A stretch of 64,000 bases of DNA from an uncultured Pelagibacteraceae bacterium (GTDB taxonomy: Bacteria > Pseudomonadota > Alphaproteobacteria > Pelagibacterales > Pelagibacteraceae): the NCBI GenBank assembly GCA_902611145.1, contig CACLYO010000003.1, forward strand, positions 59,442 to 123,441. Direction: 5' to 3'. The notes under the pieces are model-generated. The model saw nothing but the letters and a program-made list of their open reading frames with translations, did not search any database and was not told where the DNA came from. Positions 54,155-61,310 of this stretch are shown here, piece by piece. Both the position numbers and the translations under genes were made by a program. The first letter of the stretch is position 1. Every line of letters starts with the position of its first letter.

Positions 54155-54631
54155 CTATTCGATATCTACTGTGTTTGACATTTGTGTGTCAGATGTACAA
54201 GTGCCAGCATCAGTTTCATGAGTACAAGTTATAATTGTAACTGTAGTTCCGTCATCTGAAACATTTGTAACACCCTTGTCTGCTCCACCTGAAGCATCAG
54301 CGCCTACAGCTTGAACTGCCTTTGCACTAGAATCGTAGGAATTTTTAAAATCCGCTAGCGCTGCAATTGCTGCAGTTGAAACAGCCTGACTATCTCCATC
54401 TCTGGCAGAACAAGTTAAATTGTCATCCATTGCTTTTGTTTCTCCAATTGAACATTTTGCCAATTCAGCCGCAATATATTTAACTGTAGAAGCATGATTT
54501 GATTTAGTTGCAGTCTTGTTTGCACTTGAAATATAACCTTGGTATGCAACTGTACCAACAGCAGCAAGAATACCAATAATTGCAACAACGACCAATAATT
54601 CTATAAGTGTAAAACCCTTATTGTTTTTCAT
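54155..54631 (-). CDS. type IV major prepilin candidate
   Basis: 158 residues. Leader MKNNKG then FTLIELLVVVAIIGILAAVG, the classic N-methyl-Phe pilin start with Glu5. Four cysteines; the last pair (CTHETDAGTC) suits a C-terminal disulfide loop, while CS...CSAR in the middle may pair too. First in the pilin pair and with its own upstream region, so the likely major subunit. RBS GAAGGAAGGG precedes the ATG. Confidence 0.92.
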   Translation of the reverse strand: MKNNKGFTLIELLVVVAIIGILAAVGTVAYQGYISSANKTATKSNHASTVKYIAAELAKCSIGETKAMDDNLTCSARDGDSQAVSTAAIAALADFKNSYDSSAKAVQAVGADASGGADKGVTNVSDDGTTVTIITCTHETDAGTCTSDTQMSNTVDIE

Positions 54632-54742
54632 AACCCTTCCTTCTTTATTTAATAAATAATTAATTACTATTTAATATAATATTATTTAGGATGTAAACAC
54701 TAAAAAAGTAAGATAAAATTAGTAATAAGTAGCAATTAAATT

Positions 54743-54756
54743 GCCCATTATGGGTC
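54743..54756. promoter_or_regulatory. shared palindromic operator candidate between pilin and STAS genes
   Basis: GCCCATTATGGGTC contains a perfect 5-1-5 palindrome (CCCAT-T-ATGGG). It lies in the 173-bp divergent region, 112 bp from the pilin ATG and 49 bp from the STAS ATG, and so could control both directions. Confidence 0.6.
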
Positions 54757-54804
54757 TAATTTTCTTTATTTAATAACTAATTTTTATGTTATCAATAATT
54801 GCTT

Positions 54805-55104
54805 ATGACATACAAAGTTTCGGAAGAAGGTAATGTAAGCACTGTCTTTCTTAATGGGGAGATAGATATGGACGTTACTGAAAAGGCTAAAGAAGTTATA
54901 TTGCCTTTGGTTGAATCGGGAAAAGAAGTTCATTTAAATTTAAAAGATGTTTCATATATGGATTCATCTGGAATTTCTGTTCTTATTGAAAGTCATCAAA
55001 AAGCATTGGAAAAAAATACAAAAGTTATTGTTAAAGAAGTTAGTAAATCTGTTCTAAAAGTTATTATGATGGCAAAACTTGAACAGATATTAAACCTTGA
55101 ATAA
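54805..55104 (+). CDS. STAS-domain anti-sigma factor antagonist
   Basis: About 99 residues from ATG 54805; an in-frame TTG two codons upstream is less likely. The conserved phosphoacceptor block VSYMDSSGISVLIES (Ser54/Ser55) and the FLNGEIDMD opening mark the SpoIIAA/RsbV family. The stop overlaps the kinase ATG (TAATG), so the pair is coupled. Dephosphorylated STAS normally sequesters the kinase; the phosphatase at 48.3 kb is the likely activator. Confidence 0.92.
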   Translation: MTYKVSEEGNVSTVFLNGEIDMDVTEKAKEVILPLVESGKEVHLNLKDVSYMDSSGISVLIESHQKALEKNTKVIVKEVSKSVLKVIMMAKLEQILNLE

Positions 55105-55517
55105 TGAATTTATCAGAGTCAAAAGATTTTCCTGTAAGTGCAGCAAGCCTAAAAGAAGTAAGGGTTTTTTCAAGAGAAGTTTTTGAAAAAATAAATTTAC
55201 CACAAGATCAAAAAGATGAATTAGTTTTAGCAATTGCTGAAGCTGCTCAAAATATTGTTAAACATGGTTATAAGGGAGTTGAACAAACTACTGATAGAAT
55301 GGAAATAAAAATTTCCTTAAATGACAATCAGCTAGAAATAGGTTTTTATGATAAAGGAAAGCCAGTAGTTCCTGGAAACGTCCAACATAGAAAATTGGAT
55401 GACATAAAACCAGGGGGGTTAGGGACTTTTTTTATAAAACAAATAATGGATGGTGCTGTTTTTAAAAAAGATGAACAAGGTTGGGTTAACCATCTTGTTT
55501 TAACAAAAAAAATTTAA
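55104..55517 (+). CDS. RsbW-like serine kinase (GHKL ATPase)
   Basis: 137 residues. N box EAAQNIVKHGY (Glu46, Asn50, His54), G1 box DKGKP (Asp83) and G2 box GGLGTFFIKQIMD are intact. Such kinases phosphorylate the STAS antagonist and bind a sigma factor or another target. No sigma factor gene is in the window, so the target is unknown. Converges with pilC, overlapping by 4 bp. Confidence 0.92.
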   Translation: MNLSESKDFPVSAASLKEVRVFSREVFEKINLPQDQKDELVLAIAEAAQNIVKHGYKGVEQTTDRMEIKISLNDNQLEIGFYDKGKPVVPGNVQHRKLDDIKPGGLGTFFIKQIMDGAVFKKDEQGWVNHLVLTKKI

Positions 55518-56761
55518 CCGATTATAGATCCAACGTTAAATATTGGAGAATACATCGCAATCATTAATCCACCAATCATAACTCCCATAAAAACGATCAT
55601 TATTGGTTCTATTAAAGTAGACATATTGTCAACAGCTGTATCAAATTCTTCTTCATAATAAGAAGCAACAGAATTGAACATTTCATCTAATTGTCCAGTT
55701 TGTTCTCCGACTGAAATTAGCTGACTAAATGTTGGAGGAAACAAAGGTTCTTTTAAAAAAAGTTTTGTTAGTGTGTCTCCTGAAAACACTCCTTTTTTAA
55801 CATTCTCTAAAGCTTCAGATACTACTACATTGGTGCTTACAGATTTTGCAATTTCTAAGCTTTCTAATAAGTTAACACCTGCTGCACTAAGATTTCCCAT
55901 AATCAATGATATTCTTGCAAGTAAAGATTTTAAAATTAAATCACCAAATATTGGCATCTTTAATACTTGTTTGTGCCACTTAAATCGGATTGCTTCATTT
56001 TTAGTTGTCAAATATTTAAACGCTACAGCAAAAATAATAATACTAAGAAAAAGTACCAATCCTCCCGTTCCTCTTAAAAAATCACTCATGGACATAATAA
56101 TTTCGGTTGGTTTTGGTAATGCAACTCCCATTCCTTCATACATTTTTGCAAAAACAGGAACAACTTTAATTAACATGATTGCACTAACAAGAACTGCAGT
56201 TGTAAACATTATACTTGGATACATTAAAGCTCCCTTAATCTTCTTTTTAATTTTTTCTTTCTTCTCTAATGACTCTACAATCTTTAAAAGGAAAACATCT
56301 AGTTTACCGCTAGCTTCGCCAGCTTTAATCATGTTGACATATATAGTATCAAATTGTTCTGGATATTTTTCAAAACATTTTGATAGAGTTACCCCACCTT
56401 CAAGACTTTTTCTTATATCTTCAATTATTTCTTTAATTCCTGGATTTTCAAGTTGATCTCTCAACATTCCAAGAACTTCTAAAATTGGCAAACCTGCCTT
56501 TACCATAGTTGCAAATTGTTTTGAAAAAATAAGAACATCTTCTACTTTTACTTTTTTCTTTCCTCCAAAAAGTGAAGACAATCCGCCTCCTTTTTTGGCT
56601 TTAGCTTTTCCCTCTGACTTTTTTTTCTTAGATTTAATTAGGTTTGTTATAATTACTTTTTGTTCTTTAAGCTTGTGAGAAGCTTCATCTTGATTTAAAG
56701 CTTCAATTTCACCCTCAACGTACTTTCCTTCCGCAATACCTTTGTATGTAAATGCTTCCAT
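55514..56761 (-). CDS. pilC: type IV pilus / type II secretion inner-membrane platform protein
   Basis: 415 residues. FTYKGIAEGKYVEGEIEA start and two GspF domains (LIFSKQFATMVKAGLPILEVL; LARISLIMGNLSAAGVNLLESL) with three membrane helices. A basic linker (residues about 42-62) is Lys/Gly-rich. It is the inner-membrane platform that works with PilB. 13 bp after the pilB stop. Confidence 0.95.
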   Translation of the reverse strand: MEAFTYKGIAEGKYVEGEIEALNQDEASHKLKEQKVIITNLIKSKKKKSEGKAKAKKGGGLSSLFGGKKKVKVEDVLIFSKQFATMVKAGLPILEVLGMLRDQLENPGIKEIIEDIRKSLEGGVTLSKCFEKYPEQFDTIYVNMIKAGEASGKLDVFLLKIVESLEKKEKIKKKIKGALMYPSIMFTTAVLVSAIMLIKVVPVFAKMYEGMGVALPKPTEIIMSMSDFLRGTGGLVLFLSIIIFAVAFKYLTTKNEAIRFKWHKQVLKMPIFGDLILKSLLARISLIMGNLSAAGVNLLESLEIAKSVSTNVVVSEALENVKKGVFSGDTLTKLFLKEPLFPPTFSQLISVGEQTGQLDEMFNSVASYYEEEFDTAVDNMSTLIEPIMIVFMGVMIGGLMIAMYSPIFNVGSIIG

Positions 56762-56774
56762 TTTTAATTAATTA

Positions 56775-58529
56775 TTAAGATGATAAAACACGCTCATACT
56801 CTCTAAAATTAAGTTCTCCATTTGCAATAAGTCTTCTTCCCATATCCTGCATAGTTTGAAAACCTTCTTTTATTGCAATCTCTCTTAGTTCAGGAGTAGT
56901 TGCTTGTCTTAATATTGCTTCTTTAACTGGTTTAGAAACAACTAAAATTTCATAAATTCCTTGTCTTCCTTTGTAGCCTGAGTCTTTACATTTTGGACAT
57001 CCTTTACCTTTAAGCGCTTTAACTCTTGAAGCTAGTTCTGGAGAAAAACCTAAATCAGTTAAAACTTTTGGAGTAACATCTTCATCAGGCACTCTACACT
57101 CTTTACAGGATCTTCTTGCAAGTCTCTGTGCCAGTACCAACTGGGTCGCAGCACTAATTAGGTAATCAGGCGTTCCCATATTTTGTAATCTAGTAATTGT
57201 ACTCGGTGCATCATTAGTGTGAAGTGTACTAAACACTAAGTGACCAGTAAGTGCAGCTTTTAATCCAATGTCAACTGTTTCCTTATCCCTCATCTCTCCA
57301 ACCAAAATTATTTCTGGGTCTTGACGAAGAAAAGATCTTAATGCTGCACCAAAAGTTAATCCTATATCATCTTTAATTTGAACTTGTCCCACACCATCCA
57401 GTTCATATTCGACAGGATCTTCTGCTGTTAAAATATTTAAATGTGGTTTGCTTACTTCTTTAAGAATACTATATAAAGTTGTTGATTTTCCTGAACCAGT
57501 AGGACCTGTTACAAGAATTAATCCTTGAGTACTGTGAATTGCTTTTCTTAAATTTTTTAAATCAGCATCTTCAAAATTTAATTGTTCAAGAGTTATATCT
57601 CCTGCGTCTTTATTTAAAACCCGCATTACAATTCTTTCATTGCTGGCAGTTGGTAAAATAGATAATCGTAAATCAACCACCTTTCCATCTATTTTAAAAT
57701 TTATTGCTCCATCTTGAGGTAATCTTCTTTCAGCAATATCTAATTTACCCATTATTTTAAAACGAGTTACTACTGCTCCATAATTATCATGAAGGAATTT
57801 TTTATACTGTTCTTGTTCCTGCAACATACCATCCTGACGGTAACGTACTCTCGAACTAAATCTATAAGGTTCAATATGAATATCACTAACACCTGATTTA
57901 ATCGCTTCAGCTACAACTGCTGTACTAAATTTTATAACTTCTGACTCGTTTTCTATTGCTTCAATATCTTCTTCAGGTGGTTTTTCAAGTACTTCTCCTG
58001 CTTCTCCTAAATCACTTTCAAAAGTTTTAGTTTTTTCTTTAGAAACATTTTCTTCTCTAATTGTTGCAGCAGTTACATCTCCGCTTTCACTTAACAATTT
58101 ATCAATAAAATTTGAAATTTGAGAAACCTTAGCTGCATGTAGTTCAATATTTTTTTTTGTAATTGCTTTTAAGTTTCTCATTAAACCAAGTTTTGAACTA
58201 TCTGAAATTGCTATATGAAGAGTTTTTCCTTCAACTTTAAAAGGTGCAACAAAATTCATTTTAATATAATTAGATGGTAATACTGTTTTTATTTCTTCAA
58301 CAACTTCAATTTTTGTTAAATCAACAACTTCTAAACTTTGCTCCTTAACTAATACATCTAAAATTTTATTTTCATCCGTAAGTTTAAGTTCAAAAACAGC
58401 ATCAATTTGAGATTTGTTACCATCGGCGCTTGCTTTCTTAATTTTTGCTAAGTCCTTACCAGATATAATATCGTGATCAATTAATACATTAATAAGATTA
58501 ATTTCACTTTCTCTACTTATTTTAAGCAT
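56775..58529 (-). CDS. pilB: type IV pilus assembly ATPase PilB
   Basis: 584 residues. An N-terminal MshEN-type domain (c-di-GMP binding in relatives), then the secretion ATPase core: Walker A GPTGSGKSTT, the Asp box ILTAEDPVEYEL, Walker B ILVGEMRDKETVDIGLKAALTGHLVFSTLHTND, and a CxxC...CxxC zinc pair (CKEC, CPKC). Powers pilus extension. The start overlaps the secretin stop by 1 nt. No retraction ATPase pilT in view. Confidence 0.96.
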   Translation of the reverse strand: MLKISRESEINLINVLIDHDIISGKDLAKIKKASADGNKSQIDAVFELKLTDENKILDVLVKEQSLEVVDLTKIEVVEEIKTVLPSNYIKMNFVAPFKVEGKTLHIAISDSSKLGLMRNLKAITKKNIELHAAKVSQISNFIDKLLSESGDVTAATIREENVSKEKTKTFESDLGEAGEVLEKPPEEDIEAIENESEVIKFSTAVVAEAIKSGVSDIHIEPYRFSSRVRYRQDGMLQEQEQYKKFLHDNYGAVVTRFKIMGKLDIAERRLPQDGAINFKIDGKVVDLRLSILPTASNERIVMRVLNKDAGDITLEQLNFEDADLKNLRKAIHSTQGLILVTGPTGSGKSTTLYSILKEVSKPHLNILTAEDPVEYELDGVGQVQIKDDIGLTFGAALRSFLRQDPEIILVGEMRDKETVDIGLKAALTGHLVFSTLHTNDAPSTITRLQNMGTPDYLISAATQLVLAQRLARRSCKECRVPDEDVTPKVLTDLGFSPELASRVKALKGKGCPKCKDSGYKGRQGIYEILVVSKPVKEAILRQATTPELREIAIKEGFQTMQDMGRRLIANGELNFREYERVLSS

Positions 58530-60118
58530 TATAAAATCCTTGGTGCTATAAACACTAAAAGTTCATTCATAGTATCTGTTTTTGACTCGCCTTTAAACAT
58601 TTTTCCTATTACAGGTAATTTACTCATTCCTGGTACTTGTTCACTTTGATCAGTTATCTGGTTTTTCTTAATTCCACCAATAACCACTATATCTCCATCA
58701 GCAATTAAAAGTTTGGTATTTATTTCCATTGTATTAATGCCGACAGCGCTCGGATCTGTTCTGTCAGGACTGTCATTATTTACTTGTACTTGTAAGAGTA
58801 CATTGCCATCGCCAATAATGCTTGGTGTTACAGTAAGTTTTAGTGCAGCATCTTTGAATGATGGTGCTGTATCACCACTTCCAGCAACAGGAATTTGAAC
58901 ACCTTGTGTAATTGAAGCAACCTGATTATCTAAAGTAAACAATTTTGGATTAGATACTGTTTTTCCTAAACCTTCTTTTTCTAATGCTTCAATTTGAAGT
59001 TTTAAAACTGATGATGACATTTTTCTTAATATTCCTATACCACTTGTTGGGCCAGTAGTTCCCTTAGCATTAAAATTAAAAAGACCATCTGCGGAACCAC
59101 TTCCAGCTTCGGCTATATTTGCGGTACTTCCACTAATTTCTGAACCCGAGCCACCAGGCGCAGAACCAATACTACTACCACCAACTGTACCTCCTACTCT
59201 TGTACCTTTTCTCGTATAAGCTCCACTTAATGCATTTCCTAATGCTCTTTCAAATGATGAGGTTGCTTCTACTATAAAAGCTTCAATTAAAACTTGTTTC
59301 GTTCTTACATCAATTTCTCTTATTACTTTATCTACCACGTCTAAATCTTTTGTTTTTCCTCTAACTATTATAGATCTTGTTGTTTTTTCTTCTGTCACTT
59401 GAATTGGTGAATAACCTCCAGCATCTCCTGTTGATGTAAATAATTCTGTTATCGTAGCTTTAGCTTCGGCTGGTGTAATGTAATAAAGTCTAAATATTTC
59501 TGAAACTACAGGTTCAACAGAGTCTTCAAGCTCAACTTTTTTTCTTACTGCTGAAGCTCTTGCCGATTTATAACTTTCTTGTGAAGTTAAAGTTGCTGGA
59601 GAATGAACTCTAATAATATTACTAGCAACATCAATATCAGCTGCAAAATTCTTCATATCTAAAAGTGCATTAAAAGCTTTATCCCAAGGTACATCTGATA
59701 ATTCTGCAGTAATTGATCCAGCAACTTCTTCTCCTACTAAGATATTTACATCTCCTATTTTTGCCATTAAAGCCATCGCTTCTTTATAATCTAAATTTTG
59801 AAATTTAAATGTTACTTTTTGTTTAAGCATCATATAGTCATCAGGTATCAATAAATAATTTTTCTCTTTAACAGATGAAATTTGTTTTCTTTTTTGTAAC
59901 TTTTGAACATCTCCTTCAACTGGCGTAGGACCCATTTTAGCACTTTTATCTATTTCTATTTGACCTAATTTTTTAACATCTTCTTTAATTAATGGAGTGT
60001 CATGCTTAAATATTTTTTTTTGTTTAGTCTTAGCTTTGCCTAGCTGATCAGCACAACCATTAAGAACAAAAAATAAAAAAAATAAAGAAACTAATATTTT
60101 AAGTGATCTAATATTCAT
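58529..60118 (-). CDS. pilQ: lipoprotein secretin (PilQ/MshL type)
   Basis: 529 residues with a lipoprotein signal peptide (VLNGC, Cys22), which resembles MshL more than PilQ. A short N domain (FKFQNLDYKEAMALMAKIGDVNI) precedes secretin repeats (STGDAGGYSPIQVTEEKTTRSIIVRGKTKDLDVVD starts one) and the C-terminal secretin core VPGMSKLPVIGKMFKGES. A Gly/Ser-rich loop (about 295-345) forms the gate region. It is the outer-membrane exit channel. Confidence 0.94.
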   Translation of the reverse strand: MNIRSLKILVSLFFLFFVLNGCADQLGKAKTKQKKIFKHDTPLIKEDVKKLGQIEIDKSAKMGPTPVEGDVQKLQKRKQISSVKEKNYLLIPDDYMMLKQKVTFKFQNLDYKEAMALMAKIGDVNILVGEEVAGSITAELSDVPWDKAFNALLDMKNFAADIDVASNIIRVHSPATLTSQESYKSARASAVRKKVELEDSVEPVVSEIFRLYYITPAEAKATITELFTSTGDAGGYSPIQVTEEKTTRSIIVRGKTKDLDVVDKVIREIDVRTKQVLIEAFIVEATSSFERALGNALSGAYTRKGTRVGGTVGGSSIGSAPGGSGSEISGSTANIAEAGSGSADGLFNFNAKGTTGPTSGIGILRKMSSSVLKLQIEALEKEGLGKTVSNPKLFTLDNQVASITQGVQIPVAGSGDTAPSFKDAALKLTVTPSIIGDGNVLLQVQVNNDSPDRTDPSAVGINTMEINTKLLIADGDIVVIGGIKKNQITDQSEQVPGMSKLPVIGKMFKGESKTDTMNELLVFIAPRIL

Positions 60119-60630
60119 TAAAATGGCTCCGATGTTTCTCTAATTACATTTTTAAAATCAATCACTAGATAGGAGTCTTCACCTTTTTCAAATACAGCTT
60201 TTGTAGGATTTAGTGCAATTAGTTTAACACCTGGACTTAACTCTTCGTTCATTTGTAAACTAACTATCTCACCTGTTGAATTAATTAGAGATACATAACT
60301 TTCATATTCGCCTGTCATAATACCTACAAGTTTAAAATTACGTAAACTCAATCCTTGTCTTTCTGTATCGTCGCTTGCTATCACTGATACGGTACTTTGC
60401 CCCCCTAAAGATGCGTCACCAACAAATGGATCATTTAAGGGCAATGGTTCCTCTCCACTAGCTTCCGATTTAGTATTTGCAGCTTTTTCTGATTGTTGTT
60501 TTTTTACTTTTTCATTAATTTCTTTTGCTTTTTCAAGTATTTTTTTTGTAGCGTCGTCAGTATCAGCAACAACGGCACTAGCTCCAAAAATAAAAGTAAA
60601 GATTAAAATTAAAATCTTGAATAACTTCAT
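60118..60630 (-). CDS. pilP: PilP-like pilus protein
   Basis: 170 residues with an N-terminal signal/anchor, a Lys/Glu linker and a C-terminal PilP-like beta domain (LSLRNFKLVGIMTGEYESYVSLINSTGEIVSLQMNEEL), similar to the GspC/PilP HR domain that contacts the secretin. Overlaps secretin and PilO genes by 1 nt each. Confidence 0.85.
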   Translation of the reverse strand: MKLFKILILIFTFIFGASAVVADTDDATKKILEKAKEINEKVKKQQSEKAANTKSEASGEEPLPLNDPFVGDASLGGQSTVSVIASDDTERQGLSLRNFKLVGIMTGEYESYVSLINSTGEIVSLQMNEELSPGVKLIALNPTKAVFEKGEDSYLVIDFKNVIRETSEPF

Positions 60631-61307
60631 TAACCGTCCAATCCTACTATTGTTAGTTTTCCTGTAACTTTTATCGCTCCGGTTGTATCACCTTTTACCA
60701 CTTTGATAGACTCTTTGTCAAAGTTAAGCATCTTCTTTGAAAGTGATAAAGCACGTTTAAACTTAATATATCCAAGGAAATTGCCTGTTATTTCAAAAGT
60801 AACTGGTATTTCATAGTAAGCTATATTCGAAGCACTTTTCTTTTTTGTTGCTTTCTTTTTCTTCTTTTTCTTTTTCTTTTTCTTAGAATCTTTACCTGAC
60901 TTTGATACTGCTTTTGGATCTTCTTTTTGTATTTTAGAAATCACTAAACCATTTAATCCAGCATAGTAACTTAAGGTTTGATATAAACCTTCAACTTCAG
61001 CTTTGGTATGGAATAATGTAGAATGTTTTTTGTATTCTGGAGTAAGTTTTTTTATTGATTTTTTAGTCTTACTTATATCTTTTACATAATTTACAATTTC
61101 TTCTTTCTTTTTATTCATATCATCCAGTTTAACTTTTCTTTTATTAACCATAGGATTCAAAATAGAATAATAAATTATTAAAAATATAATTATAGAACCG
61201 ACTGAAATACCAATTTTAATTAAAGTTTTTTTATCAGCTAATTGTAAAACTTTTTCCTTTATATCTTCAATTTTTATATTTTTTAGATCAATATTTTTCA
61301 AATCCAT
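60630..61307 (-). CDS. pilO: PilO-like pilus protein with polylysine insert
   Basis: 225 residues. One membrane helix (about 33-51), a coiled coil (about 55-105) and a ferredoxin-like domain (AYYEIPVTFEITGNFLGYIKFKRAL). A run of about 11 Lys lies between the halves (about 135-150), unusual for PilO. PilO links PilN and PilP. 3 bp after the PilM-PilN stop. Confidence 0.85.
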   Translation of the reverse strand: MDLKNIDLKNIKIEDIKEKVLQLADKKTLIKIGISVGSIIIFLIIYYSILNPMVNKRKVKLDDMNKKKEEIVNYVKDISKTKKSIKKLTPEYKKHSTLFHTKAEVEGLYQTLSYYAGLNGLVISKIQKEDPKAVSKSGKDSKKKKKKKKKKKATKKKSASNIAYYEIPVTFEITGNFLGYIKFKRALSLSKKMLNFDKESIKVVKGDTTGAIKVTGKLTIVGLDG

Positions 61308-61310
61308 ATT

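Noticed and set aside
55773..56456. 227-codon plus-strand frame opposite pilC
   Set aside because: Shadow of the GspF-domain gene; no ribosome site and no recognisable domain.
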